DNA of 64,000 nt from assembly GCA_018340375.1 (NCBI GenBank), contig JAFFJZ010000003.1, positions 51,429,006 through 51,493,005 on the forward strand, read 5' to 3'. The stretch is from Gonatopus flavifemur. Taxonomy: Eukaryota > Arthropoda > Insecta > Hymenoptera > Dryinidae. The notes beneath the pieces are model-generated. The model saw nothing but the letters and a program-made list of their open reading frames with translations. It made no database searches and was not told the DNA's origin. Both the position numbers and the translations under genes were made by a program. How positions within the stretch are numbered: the stretch's first letter is position 1; every line of letters starts with the position of its first letter. Positions 22,162 through 33,816 of the stretch are shown piece by piece.

Positions 22162-22746
22162 TGTACAGCACAACCATCGTTCCTCCACACTATAAAGAAT
22201 GATTGTGTAATTCTCCCCCAAAAAATGGTGGCAGCAAAGTTCCTCCATAGATGGCGAATTTTTTACTATAATTTGGTGGACTTTTCCTGTATTTGTAGAA
22301 GATTCAACACCAAAAAAAAAATAATTTCTCAAAGTGATGGACAAATCATTCATCTTTGATGGAAAAACAATTCCTCCGCGAGCAGGGAATGAATTCCACC
22401 AACAGTGTGGAGAAAAATTCACCACATTTTTTACAGTGCACCTAGAACTTCGGTAGAATGAAGATTGAGAATTGGAGGAGGAATGGTACCCATGGGAATA
22501 AGGGAGAATCTCCGATGACGTGACGGAGAGGCGATAGAGAATTCTCCACCCTTATATCTGAAATCTGAATATGTCAATCCACCAATATGAATTTCATAAA
22601 AAATATAGGGCGGAGACATTTCTCCGTCGCCTCTCAGTTGCCTCAAAGGAGACTCTCCATTAGTTCTTCCTTATTTCCACATCTCCTAATTCTCCACCTC
22701 CATTCCACTGAAATCCTAGATGAAGGATCGATGGTTGTGCTGGACA
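22162..22746. repeat. GTACAGCACAACC foldback element, degenerate copy
   Basis: The left end TGTACAGCACAACCATCG is inverted at the right end (CGATGGTTGTGCTGGACA). Internally, AGAATTGGAGG, AATAAGGGAGA and CGGAGAGGCGA at left are inverted at right (CTCCACCTCC, TTATTTCCAC, CGTCGCCTCTC). It is the same family as 40046-40367, with a younger element (22188-22438) inserted in its left arm. Confidence 0.65.
22188..22438. repeat. Nested MITE with CACTGTAAAAAATG-type ends
   Basis: CACTATAAAGAATG at the left is an imperfect inverse of CATTTTTTACAGTG at the right. It splits the expected continuous sequence of the surrounding element (CCTCCA followed by CACCTAG). The interior is filled with GGTGGA/TCCACC and AATTTTTC words. 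Confidence 0.6.
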
Positions 22747-23690
22747 GGCAATTACATCCCGCAAAGCATCATGACGGATGAGATACGTCGTCTCCAAAAA
22801 GAATTTAGTTGGATAAGTAGTGTAGCAATAATGGATTGACGAGGAAGCAACTTGGAGACAACAGAGAAACTTTTGGCCTCGATTTTGAAGCGGACATTTC
22901 TCCGGTGTCACCACGTCGCTTCTCGATTGAGTCACCATTTCTCCACCGATTCTCCATCTAAATTCTACGTGAAGGCGACGTATCCCATTGGAATGCATTG
23001 ATGTCAGTGTTGTATGGATACTTATTTAGCACAAATATTCTTAATGCATTTTTGTTTTTGAAGAATAATAGAGTTCTCAAATTGTTGGATACCTATAACC
23101 CATGTATATTTCAAAAATATGCCCGGTGAGAATGCCTTGGTCAAAATCACATCAAGATGACGTTATTTTGACTAGAAATTGTTCATAGTGACATCATAGA
23201 AGCTATCTCAGATTCCTAAGGCACATTTAACAAATAAGATGTAAAAATTTTTCTATTTGGTAAAATTGTCAAGATATGAGTTGGATCTTAGAATTTTTTC
23301 AAATTCAAATCATTCAAAAGGACCGTGTGCTATGTATTCAAGTTTAACACCATTCGCTGAATGGAAAAAAAGCAGAAAAAAACTGGGAAACAGTCGAAAT
23401 TTCAAAATGCAGTTTTTCAAAATTCAAAAAGGATTTGATGTGACTCAATTAACCCATTGATGCCTGTGCCAAATGTAACTTGAGTATGATTCAATTAACA
23501 TACGGAGATTTTTTATGGCAACTCAAAACAACTCTTGCAAATCAGGACAAGGTAAGAAAAACTGTTCATAAAGACATGGTTCAAACGTTTTTTGTGAGAA
23601 TGCCTTTTCGTAGAAACTAATTGCACCATTCGATTCTACGGAAAACATCCTGAGAATATGTATCATTTGTGTACAAAATAACTTTCAGTT
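22747..23690. other. Intergenic DNA
   Basis: The first ~250 bases (to about 22995) repeat fragments of the CTCCACC/GGAGAA family with TCTCCGGTGTCACC and TCCACCGATTCTCC, probably another decayed copy. From 23000 on I see no gene or clear repeat. Confidence 0.4.
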
Positions 23691-24001
23691 CCCATGTGGA
23701 AATGTACACACGGGCCGCTACTGGCGCGGTGCTGTTGCCAGAGTTTCCAGTACTCTAAAGCTGCGCCATTAGGTAGCAAAAATGACCTGATTCATTTACC
23801 ATATTAGGTGGGCGAAGAAGTGGTTATACTGATTCAGTTGATTACAAATTTCGTAGCTAATCAGTGCCATACCAATACTGCCATATGGTCGGCTATCAAA
23901 TATATGAAATAGTAATCCGCACTCTGGCTCAGTACTGGCGCCGCTCTGGTTTACCAGAACAGCCGGATTTCCATGGACATAATTTTAACGTAGTTTGACT
24001 A

Positions 24002-24322
24002 CCGATTCTGTAGTCAGCCATTGCCCTACCGATCCTGGCCCTTCATTGTCGATTGGATATATTGAATGATCATCCCAACTCTGGCACAGTCCTGGCGCGG
24101 CTCCGTTACACTACGATCCGTGTGTTTTCCGGCCAGTATTGATTCATTACTGGGCCAACACTGTCTGTCCACGCCAACCAATACCGTCTCAACTCCGTCG
24201 AACATATACAGCCAGTTGAAAAACAGTAATGGACCTGAACAGGAACAGTTGTTTTTGCCGAAGTCTGGCAAATACAACCTTTCCAATACTGGGTGATTTG
24301 TCAACTCCGGCAATTTCCACAT
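24002..24322. repeat. Left arm unit of the CCAGTACTGG complex
   Basis: The reverse complement of this stretch is found at 25438-25740 with few differences, including CCCATGTGGAAATTGCCG at the outer edge (24322/25438). The spacer between the arms holds the 24383-24828 MITE. Confidence 0.8.
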
Positions 24323-24382
24323 GGGTTGTGATAGAAGGGTAATGAACAATTGATATAACAAAATATTTATCATAGCTCATGC

Positions 24383-24828
24383 ACGGAGAAAATTCTACAC
24401 TTGTGATTACTGTAGCCCATACGACTAGCTCGTGTTATGCAAAAAAATCATTTCAACACTACTGGTCAGTGATGCCAGCATTTGGTCGACCGAGTCGATT
24501 TTCCCTCTCCATCACATCTGTCTGTATAGAAATTCCACACACACACAATTAAACCTCCGACAAAAGAAATTTGATTGTATACAGCGTGATGGAGGGGGAA
24601 AATCGACTCGGTCGACCAAATGCTGGCATTACTGCTACTGGTTACTGTCGTAACACGACTCAGTCGTGTTTCCGCACTAGAGAGTCGTTTTCCTACACTA
24701 TTCTCTATTGTGGAGACACGACTGATTCGCGTTACCACAATAACCAGTAGCGTTGAAATGATTTTTTTTTTCATAACACGAGCCAGTCGTGTGGGCTACA
24801 GTAATCACTAGTGTAGGATTTTCTCCGT
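24383..24828. repeat. MITE with ~84-bp TIRs and ATGC target duplication
   Basis: ACGGAGAAAATTCTACAC at the left is inverted at the right (GTGTAGGATTTTCTCCGT). Pairing runs about 84 bp. Inside, a second palindrome surrounds TGCCAGCATTTGGTCGACC and its complement. The 4-bp duplication ATGC is at 24379-24382 and 24829-24832. CACGACTNAGTCGTG words recur in the right half. Confidence 0.8.
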
Positions 24829-25437
24829 ATGCCAATTACAACAGAGGTACGGGCTGCCATCAGAAACTTCCGCATGTCACCTGGATCGTACTCTTGTTGT
24901 ACTTGGCATGGGCACTATTGGCTTAATTTAGCCATATTGGATCCACCATTTTGAATTTTGAAAAACCTACACCAAATGCGATTGGCAAGTGCTGCACTCG
25001 TTCAGTGTCTGATGAAGTTAAACACGTAACTCGTTTTCTCTTCCCATGTAAGCGCTACTATCTCATTATGACCTGATATTATTCTCGTAAAGCAGAATGA
25101 GTGCTCCATAACTTGAAATAAATCATTTCATATCATTGGGTTATGAATGAACTTGAAGAATAAAAAATCAAAAAAATTTCGATGAATTTTGGCTTTCAGA
25201 CGCCACTTTGAATTTAAAAAACGATGAAAATCAAAGTTGTCAAACCATATTTTCGAAGTCAAAGTATCTGGAATTCGTTCCCGATACAATCAGAATGAAA
25301 ATGAAAAACATCAAAGTGAAAAACTCAATTGAGAAAAAATCGGGATTTTGAAAATATTTTTGAGAACAAGGTGTACAATGCTATTTTTCGGAGATTCCAT
25401 CTACGGCATTCGAAAAACCAACCTCAATAACAATAAC

Positions 25438-26330
25438 CCATGTGGAAATTGCCGGAGTTGACAAATCACCCAGTACTGGGAAGGTTGTATTTGCCAGACT
25501 TCGGCAAAAACAACTGTTCCTGTTCAGGCCCATTACTGTTTTTCAACTGGCTGTACATGTTCGACGGAGTTGAGGCGGTATTGGTTGGCGTGGACAGACA
25601 GTGTTGGGCCAGTAATGAATCAATACTGGCCGGAAAATACACGGATCGTAGTGTAACGGAGCCGCGCCAGTACTGTGCCAGAGTTGGGATGATCATTCAA
25701 TATATCCAATCGACAATGAAGGGCCAGGATCGGTAGGGCAATGGCTAAATACAAAATCGGTAGTCGAACTACGTTAAAATTATGTTCATGGAAATCCGGC
25801 TGTCATGATAAACCAAAGCGGCGCCAGTGCTGCCCCAGAGTTGGGATTACCATTTCATAGATTTGATAGCCGACTATATGCCAGTATCAATATGGCACTG
25901 GCTGACTACGAAATTGATGTTGTATTGTCGTTAAAATCGTAGCGATGGGGATCAGGCTATTAGCGTGAGCCGAAGCTTCACCAGTACTAAGCCAGAATTG
26001 GGATGACCATTCAATATATCCAATAGGCGATCGAGTGCCAGGATCGGTAGGGCAATGGCTGACTACAAAATAGGTAGTCGAACTACGTTAAAATTATGTC
26101 TATGGAAATCCGACTGTTATGGTGAACCAAAGCGGCGCCAGTACTGACCCAGAGTTGGGATTAACATTTCATATATTTGATAGCCGACCATATGGCAGTA
26201 TTGGTATGGCACTGATTGGCTACGAAATTTGTAATCAACTGAATCAGTATAGCCACTTCTTCGCCCACCTAATATGGTAAATGAATCAGGTCATTTTTGC
26301 TAACTAATGGCGCAGCTTTGGTGTACCACC
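25438..26330. repeat. Right arm of the CCAGTACTGG complex
   Basis: Inverted copy of 23760-24322 with an additional internal copy of the GGCGCCAGTACTG/ATGGCACTGNNTGNCTACG segment, so the arm is longer. Repeated blocks start near 25795, 25990 and 26100. Confidence 0.7.
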
Positions 26331-27771
26331 AGATGCATGTTTATGCGGGGATTTCTTTTGACGAAAGTTGATAATCGATTCCAAAGCCAGTCAGTCCCTC
26401 ATTAGTTCAGGCACATTGTTTTCGACCTAACATATCGTACTCTCTCCAACTCTGGCTCTATTCTGGCGTAGCTTTGGCTCACTAAGACACCCAATCTCCG
26501 CTATTTCAATATTCTGCCAATAATATTATTATAATGAACAGAGTTCACGCGAGTCATGTAAACCAATGTCTGGTTGTTTGTATATATGTATATATTCTAA
26601 GAGCCAGCAATCTCCATGCACGCTCGTTAGACGTATTCAAATTTTCTCGTACATTTATCAGACACACACAGAGGTTTAGGTGTTCTTAAAGTGTAGTTTT
26701 ACGTAAAATCGTTGATTTGAATTCCCAAATATGTCTTATAATAGAGTGAAAAAATATCGTGAACTCCAAAAAGTTTCAGTCGATGATACAGATTCTGACA
26801 ATGAAGAAAGTAACCAAGGTTAGTATATGATATAATCAGCATTTATGGTATTTTTGCACCATTCAAACTACTTACAATCCTAACAGATCCCCAATAGTTT
26901 TCTGCTTGAAATTTTCAATAAGAACGCAAAAAGTACAGGAGTTTTCAAGGAGCTCATAATGAATACAATATATTTATGAAGAACTCTTTTAGAATTCTTG
27001 TGCTATTTGGGAAACTATTTTGAAAAGGAATGATTGTCAGTAAGTGTTTTCAACCAGTAATTCACTATTGAACCGATACCGATACCGATTGTACTCAAAT
27101 AGCACAAGCACTTTTCAAACATTCCAAGCTTGTGCAAGCTTGTTTCAAGCAATCTAAGCATGTGATCACGCATAGAATGTGCAAATAATCCACACGGTAA
27201 ACAATGTTCCAAAATTACTCCCGACTATGTCAATTCATTATGACAAATGGCGTGGTACTGGCGAGGTTGTATTTGCCAAAGTTCGGCAAAAACAACTGTG
27301 CCTGTTCAGAATCATCACCGTTTTTCAACTGTCGCCGAACATTCGCCAAATTTCAGACGGTATTGGCTCGCGTGGACAGACGGTATAGGGTCAGTATCGA
27401 ATGAATACTGTTTGGACAATACCCAGGATTTCGAGAAACGGTACCGCGCAAGTATTCAGCCAGAGTCGGTATTATCATTCCATATGTACAACAGACGGCA
27501 ATATGCCAGTAATGATATGACTCTGGTTGACTACGGAATCGGTAGTCGATTGACATTAAAATCACGATCTTGGCAACTTGATTTTTGTAGTGAGCCGGAG
27601 TCGCGCCAGTATCAAGACAGAGTTGGTATGATCATTCAATACGTTCGATAGAGAACAATGAACCAGTATTGGTAGAATCTTGTTTCACTACGGAGTCTAT
27701 GGTAAATTGCGTGACTTCAAGGGAATTGGTGCAATAAATGGGAATTCAAGTGGTCCGTTGTCAACTTGGAG

Positions 27772-27842
27772 ATTAGCTGATGTGATAGAGACTCTGTTTC
27801 TCACTCGCAGGTCCCGGGTTCAATCCTTGCCCAGTGAACTTT
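27772..27842 (+). repeat. tRNA-like segment, possible SINE head
   Basis: TAGCTGATGTGATAGAG resembles a Pol III A box and GGTCCCGGGTTCAATCC a B box at tRNA-like spacing. The acceptor and anticodon stems do not close well, so this is a tRNA-derived repeat or pseudogene and not a functional tRNA. Confidence 0.4.
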
Positions 27843-28300
27843 CATGAAACCACTTCCAAAGCGTCTTGCTCAGATAACGGTGATGAGACAAATAGATTCA
27901 CAAAGTTTTGAAAATTCAAATTCAATGTATTTTTTTTCACTTGAAATATAACTCCGGGGATCTCTAATTACCAGCACTGTGCCAGTACTGGGTCGGGTCT
28001 GAATTCCTACATACGATGTATTATTTTGACTCTCTACCACTTCTCATCCAGGTGTGGTAGAACAATTGGTTCTGTTGCCATGCCAGAGTTCCACCATAGT
28101 AGGCACACACCAAATATCGCTACCGACGTGGTGGTAAATGTTTTACTGGCCCTTATGTAAAATGATGTCATTATTCTGACTCCTTGCCAGTACCGTCCAA
28201 ACCACTGGCCCCATATGGGCAAGGTTGGATTTGCCAGTACTGGCAACTCTGGCAACAGTACCGCGCCAGTAGCGGCCCGTGTGTACATTTCCACATGGGA

Positions 28301-28426
28301 GTCTTGTCCAGATAAAATTATTTACGTGCAAATACCTTCAAAAGTACCATACTGGCTTGGACTTTCTTAAAGAAGTATACTACTTTTGTAGATATTTTCA
28401 TGTAAATAATTGGATCTGGACAAGAC
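28301..28426. repeat. Foldback hairpin with GTCTTGTCCAGAT ends
   Basis: GTCTTGTCCAGATAAAATTA is inverted as TAATTGGATCTGGACAAGAC. Flanking CAAAAGTACCATAC/GTATGGTACTTTTT suggest a slightly larger, partly rearranged element. Confidence 0.65.
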
Positions 28427-28557
28427 TGATGCTCGAACACTATAAAGTATGGTACTTTTTAGCAGATCTTTTTTCTCCGTGTACGAGAAACTATGATATT
28501 CTCTAACACCGATTCAGTTTTCGACTCATCACTTTTCATAGTCTTTCGCCACGTGGT
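28427..28557. other. Short spacer, nothing recognised
   Basis: Separates the hairpin from the copia LTR. It contains TTTTTCTCCGTGTA near 28470, the terminal motif of several MITEs here. Confidence 0.3.
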
Positions 28558-28943
28558 TGTTGCGTTAGGGCGTGAAATAAGTCGAATCAAATCAAGAAGA
28601 AAACTCAGTATTTATTATAATGATAATAAAAGATGTATAAAACGTGGTGACGTTTATAAAGTTAGTTAAAATCGTGCGTTACAATTTCACAAACGACGCG
28701 CGTCAACCGAATCAGTTGCCACGTAGCAAGCAGGCAAGCGAGTGAGTAACTTGTAGCAACAAAAATGAAAAAACGGATACATAGATATAGATGTCGCCAC
28801 TCAATGTCACGCCAGTCGACACTACCATTCGAATGTCGTTACAAAATCAAATCATATGAAAATACAAAACAAATGAAATGCTCATTAAAGAAAAAATATA
28901 CGAAACGCATCAAGTAAATAATAGAAATATATATAAATCAACA
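28558..28943 (-). repeat. Inferred 3' LTR of a Ty1/copia element
   Basis: On the minus strand it begins TGTTGATTTATATA immediately after the purine-rich AAGAGTGGGAG and ends CCCTAACGCAACA. TGTTG...CAACA ends and ~386 bp are typical of copia LTRs. There is no partner LTR in the window, so the boundaries are inferred from end motifs. Confidence 0.6.
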
Positions 28944-28973
28944 CTCCCACTCTTGAAGCGTTTCTATACGAAA

Positions 28974-29530
28974 CTATCCTAATCCTATTCGATTACAAAG
29001 GTTTACAAATCTTTCCTTACATAAAGGCTTCGTTAGCACATCCGCCAATTGGTCCTCAGTGTTAATATAAATCACGGATATATTATTAGATTCATATTTC
29101 TCTCTGATGAAATGATAACGCACATCAACATGCTTGCTTTTTTTATGAAAATCTGGATTGCTTACGAGTTTTATGGCACTCCGATTGTCAATATGGATTG
29201 GTGTAGGATTTATGCAAGTATGACCCAAATCGTCCAAGAGTTTTCAGATCCAAATGCTTTCTCTTGTCGCTGCAGAAGCAGCAATATACTCTGCCTCTGT
29301 AGTGCTGAGACTTACAACCTCTTGAGGCTTTGAACACCATGTAATTGGGCCACCGCATAACTTGGAAATATATCCAGTAGTGGATCTACGAGTGTCAATG
29401 TCGCCAGCATAATCTGAGTCTGAAAAACCCTGTACGCTGACATTACTCCCACTGCCTCTATACATTATTCCCAGATCCTTAGTATTTTCAAGTATCTGAT
29501 TATCCTTTTAACTGCCTGCCAGTGACTATT
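28974..29530 (-). pseudogene. Ty1/copia RNase H fragment, broken
   Basis: C-terminal copia Pol. Visible motifs are [30 protein letters not shown], then HIDNRSAI, KHVDVRYHFIRE and LADVLTKPL. The two open pieces are in the same frame and separated by one TGA near 29244, where an Arg codon would be expected. Upstream, near 29490, a one-base loss shifts the frame out of [13 protein letters not shown]. Everything 5' of RNase H is missing, so the copy is truncated and dead. It ends next to the inferred LTR at 28943. Confidence 0.85.
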
Positions 29531-30312
29531 ATTGTATGATCATCATCGGCATAAGTGTTCGTCCGTCCCACTGCACTGACGTATTTATCCGTAGATTCTC
29601 TTAGAAAATTCAATTTTCTACGCATTTCCAAGAATTTTCACGACCCACTGGGGACTTTGAGAACTTTTCACGATGGGACGCGAATATGCAACCAATTGCG
29701 TGGAAACTACGAATTTCGACGAAGAACTAAGAGAGTGGTAGGTTTTCGTGGCTGGGTATATTCTAAACTCCATAAAAGTAAAAAAACAGCGTCAAATACA
29801 TGAAAATTCCTCCAAAACTTACAAAAAAAAAATCTAAAAATACATTCTAAAGGAAAATTGTACTACCTTCAAAATTTTTATGAGACACAATAGGATATAT
29901 CTCATCTGAAAAACAGATGTGAAATCAATATGAGCTGCCAAGTACATTTGGGTATTCAAATGGTATCACATTAAACAATGATTGTTGCCGTTATATAGAA
30001 CAGGATGTTGACACAACGAGGTGGCAACCGCGTAATTGCACATGCCAGCTTGTGATGTTCATACAACAGTGGCTCTTTTGTAACCTCAACATTAATGTTA
30101 CATAACAATCACACATGTTATATCGATTCAATGCAATTAAAACATAACTTTGTGATGTAATAGCAGTAAGAAAGTTTTATTACAATGATATCACCTCAAT
30201 AAAACTGTGTTTCGGGAGATGTGAACCATTTCTGGTATATTGTCACTTCAGTTTGTTCAAAATGTATTCAAAGTAATTCATGATCATTAAAAAACAATAT
30301 TGTATCGAATAT
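29531..30312. other. Intergenic DNA
   Basis: No gene. A patch at about 30060-30130 has TGTTACATAACA/ATGTTATAT words in both orientations, possibly a small decayed repeat. The last ~100 bases (30210-30312) match 42450-42540 directly. Confidence 0.45.
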
Positions 30313-30532
30313 CCAAACCAAACGTGTTGGTTGTTCCTGATTTTTCAATTAATGTCGATACGAAACACTTGGCGCGGCCGATGACGTGAGTTTTGAGCCT
30401 TAATTGTATTCAAACGACTCCGTTGAAAGCATGCGAACAGAAAGTTATATACTAAAATCTTCATCGGCCGCACCAAGTGTTTCGTATCGACATTAATTGA
30501 AAAATCAGGAACAACCAACACGTTTGGTTTGG
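30313..30532. repeat. Palindromic MITE, 220 bp
   Basis: Nearly perfect ~70-bp inverted ends: CCAAACCAAACGTGTTGG, then TTTTTCAATTAATGTCG and AAACACTTGG, mirrored at 30462-30532. The related sequence at 42450-42545 lacks this insertion and continues after AATATCCAAACC, so it may be an empty site. Confidence 0.8.
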
Positions 30533-31640
30533 AGAGTCATGAAAACTGTTCAGAGACTTTGTGCGAATCCACACAGTAGTTTTCCAATCAACTGACCAGT
30601 ATGAATGCAGTAAATCATGAAATATTTTTCTTTAGAAACTTTGTACGAATTCATACAGTAGTTTCCAAATCAACTGACCAGTATGAAATGGCTAGCGTTC
30701 AGGTGCTACACTGTAAAAAATCTTTCTTGTGAACTACTTATATCTGAATCGGATGATCACAGTTTTTTCGTTGAAGTACTACGTTCAGCATAGAGAAAAT
30801 AAATTTTTATCGCAAAAGGCTTACGCTCAACGTACAAGAAATAAATTTTTGTAGAAAAGTCTTACACTCAGCGTAGTAATATTACACAAGTTTGGAAATT
30901 GTTCACGCTCTGTGTACACTGCTGAAAATTTTTGTAAAATTACAACTGTTTCACAATACAAAATATGAGTAAAATCCCCAATCAGTGTGTTGCCAATACA
31001 AAATACAATGCAATTCGAGTATTATACCAAAACATGTTCAGAAGCCTACTAAGATGAGTCGTAATTTTACAATCTTTATGTAAGAATGCTACGTGTATTG
31101 TAATTTTACCGAAACGTTGATCAGTTTTCAACTATAAGTTTTTGAAATTTACAAAAATTGTTTGTCATTTGTTTTACTCCAATTTTCTGGATATTCACAA
31201 AAAAAATATTGAAGCTGGAATTACGATGAAGTGATTAGAAATTCATGAATATTTTTAGTATTCTTACAATTTTTACTTGGAAAGTACATACTGCATTGTA
31301 ATTTCACTAAAAATTGAGATATTTCAAACACGGATTGTAATTTTATTGAACCGCTGATGAGTTCCCAACAACAAGTATTTAAAACTCCCGAAAATTGTTT
31401 TTAATTTGTTTCAATACAATTTTTTGTCCAGTTCCCAAAAAATATTGAAACTAGAATTAAAATCAAGTCATCAAATATTATGGGTATTTTCAGTATTTTT
31501 ACAATTTTGAATTAGATTTTGAGTTCTTTTGTTGAAGAAAAAAAGAGAGAAATTCAAAAGTTGACAAAATGGTGCACTGTTCAAATTTGAATTTGAAAAA
31601 CTGATTTTTTTATATTATTTCAACAATGCACCATTTCGTC
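30533..31640. repeat. GTAATTTTAC-rich repeat block, copy 1
   Basis: The first ~400 bases (30540-30950) are the inverse of 41520-41940, including CATTTCATA/TGGTCAGTTGATT, ACACTGTAAAAAATC and the AACGTAGTAC-type words. From about 30930 the interior is filled with GTAAAATTAC/GTAATTTTAC words. Non-coding; ends are not sharply defined. Confidence 0.6.
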
Positions 31641-31746
31641 AATTTCCTTTTTTTCTTCATTTTAGTTCCTGCAATAGCTATAGCTGTGTATTATATAGGG
31701 CGTGACAGAAAACCCGTACCGGCGGTTTATGAGCCCCTTGGATGCT

Positions 31747-32933
31747 CCCACACAGCACGCAGTTCTTGAAGATATCTAAAAGAATACTCAATTGAGAGAT
31801 CTTCAAGAACGTTCTTGAAGAGTTCTTAAAGATATCTTTCAGAAGTTTTGGAAAGACATCTTGTGAAAGATTTCTAAAAGATGTCTCGATTGAAGACATC
31901 TCCAAGACGACCATGCGAGATATCTTAAAGATATCTTTGAGAAGCGTTTGAAAGATATTTTCCTGGAAGACTTTAACAAAATATGTTTAAGAAGATAGAT
32001 TGTCAGCAGGTTTAGGTTATAAATACCTAATCATATGAAATGACATGAATAACACTCGGAATGTGCCTTTAATTATAATCGAATTACACATGTGATAAAT
32101 TCGGTCACAAATCGAAAGCTTGAAAAATCTATAAACATGCCAAGAGATTTTAAATTCTGCAAAAATTACGATTTTGTAACCTTTCAATACCCGCGCTGGA
32201 ATTAACGAATCTTCAAGACACAAATATTTTACAAATCACTGAACTTTTTACGCTCAATTTTATGTACAGCCTTCAAGTAAATTCAAAAAAATTCTCATTC
32301 ATACTCATTAATAAGTTATTCTTCAATAACGTTGGTATAGAAATAATTTAGGAAGAATCGGTGTTATCCACGACCAACTTATCTGATATTTGTTTATATA
32401 ATAACAGTTTTTTCAAAAGATCACTTCTACTCTGAAAATGTACACCACTGACACGATTCCACTGTGTTATATTGACAATCATAAGCATCAAAACCAAACT
32501 GTCTCTATAGCTCAGGTCACTGAAGCGTAAGTATATCGCAAGATGCGCGGGTTCGATTCCCGCAACCTCAAGGATTGAGATAAACTTTATAGGAGTGCGA
32601 GAGATACAAAGACAAATATGGGGGGAGGGAGGAGAAGGAAAAAGAAGAGGTGTCAGAATTTTTTTCGTGAATATATTCAAGCTTCTTCCAAGACATTTTT
32701 ATGAATTTTGCAAGACATCTTTAAGAAATCTTGAAGAACTCTTTCAGATTTCTTAATTTCTTCTTGAAGACATCTTGGAGAAGTCTCCGAGACATCTTTT
32801 AGAAATCTATTCATGTTGCATAAGACATCTTTTCGAATACAAAAAGATATCTTTTAGAAAATTCTTCAAGACTTCTTGTACTTTTGGAGGATATCTTTTA
32901 GAATTCTAAAAGATATCTTCGTGTCTGTTTGGG
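31747..32933. repeat. Inverted-end element saturated with AAGACATCTT/AGATATCT
   Basis: The left end CCCACACAGCACGCAG is an imperfect inverse of the right end (ACACGAAGATATC complement, then GTGTCTGTTTGGG). Arrays of AAGATATCTT, AAGACATCTT and CTTAAAGATATC occupy both sub-ends (31765-31985 and 32675-32920) in both orientations. A tRNA-like segment lies inside. A relative is at the window start. No transposase is visible, so it is non-autonomous. Confidence 0.65.
32501..32571 (+). repeat. tRNA-like segment inside the 31747 element
   Basis: TATAGCTCAGGTCACTG looks like an A box and GCGGGTTCGATTCCCGC is a perfect T-arm with B box, about 35 bases apart. The 5' acceptor strand does not pair with the 3' end, so it is probably a tRNA-derived module. 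A decayed counterpart sits near 370-425. Confidence 0.5.
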
Positions 32934-33816
32934 CTCTGAAGAGAAAAACTCGATATGCTTGTATACCTTAATCAGGTACGCTCTGTCGATTGGTTCCATT
33001 ACCAACTTCCGGTACCAACCGGAAACGAGTCATTCTGACCCAAAGTTGGGTTTTCTAAATGGAACATGCTACTTTTTGTTGTGGATTCGGATTACCTGTG
33101 AAAAAACAAGAAACTTTTACTCGAACCATTTCCCAGGGAAATACTGTCATTCATCTTGGATCAGCTATTTCGGAAGGCTCGAGTATAAGTACTCCCTCAA
33201 ATATCACTAAATGTCCTCAATTACGTTCCCATGAGACACAACCATTCCTGTAAGATGAATTAGATCAAGCCTCGTAACAATAACAACACATACATCACAC
33301 ATGGAATTACAATATTAGTATTTGAATCTCACTGAACGAACTTTGAATGTATGTTTAGTAAACATGCAACAAATAAATTGTAATTCATTTAAACAAAATT
33401 AATCTCAATCATAAAGGAAATTAACAACGCGGCATAAGGAAATTACAAAAAATTTTCAATAGAATTTGTTCGATAAAATTACAACATTTCTATTGAAATA
33501 CCATAAAAGAAAATGTGATAGATGTTTTGTAAATATGCAACAAACACGGTGTAATTTCTTGAAACTAAGTTGAATTGAATTGCAAAGTAAATTTACAAAG
33601 CAGCATACTAAAATTACAAGACATTTTCAACAGAATTTGTTTGATAAAATTACAACATTTGTACACGGAAAAAAATATCCCAGTCAATTTTACAAAACTA
33701 CTCCTCTAAGAAAACTTCGGTTACCAAAACAAGAAATCAAGTACTCACAACTGTCATGTTCTGTAAAGGATACCAGTCACATAGTTATTATAACTGATCA
33801 ATTATAAGTGTATATA
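32934..33816. other. Intergenic DNA with repeat fragments
   Basis: At 33160-33187 lies ATCAGCTATTTCGGAAGGCTC, one arm of the small hairpin family at 45444 and 52241. Positions 33515-33665 match 41187-41318 at roughly 80 percent by eye (both contain AACTAAGTTGAATTGAATTG). No gene. Confidence 0.45.

Larger units (their letters stand above)
23691..28299. repeat. Inverted-unit complex built on CCAGTACTGGCGC
   Basis: The outer ends are inverted over about 50 bp: CCCATGTGGAAATGTAC and GGGCCGCTACTGGCGCGG at left, with their complements at 28250-28299. Inside, 23760-24322 is inverted against 25438-26320. The right arm carries an extra internal duplication (about 25740-26100). A further diverged unit is at 27235-27660. 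The recurring unit is roughly 150-180 bases and includes AACTCTGGCNCAGTACTGG. No conserved protein is evident; the mirrored open frames at 24026-24373 and 25440-25736 follow from DNA identity. It is read as a non-autonomous or satellite-like complex. Confidence 0.6.

Noticed and set aside
22087..22425. 112-residue minus-strand frame
   Set aside because: Falls entirely in the nested MITE and its host repeat; interrupted by element boundaries.
24026..25736. Mirrored ~100-residue open frames in the two arms of the CCAGTACTGG complex
   Set aside because: They are the same DNA in opposite orientation; frame conservation follows from nucleotide identity and the peptides show no domain.
27247..27651. 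134-residue plus-strand open frame
   Set aside because: Lies in a diverged repeat unit of the 23691-28299 complex; no homology-like motif.
32501..32571. Functional tRNA gene
   Set aside because: T-arm and B box are good but the acceptor stem does not pair and the D-arm/anticodon arm are irregular; kept only as a tRNA-like repeat.
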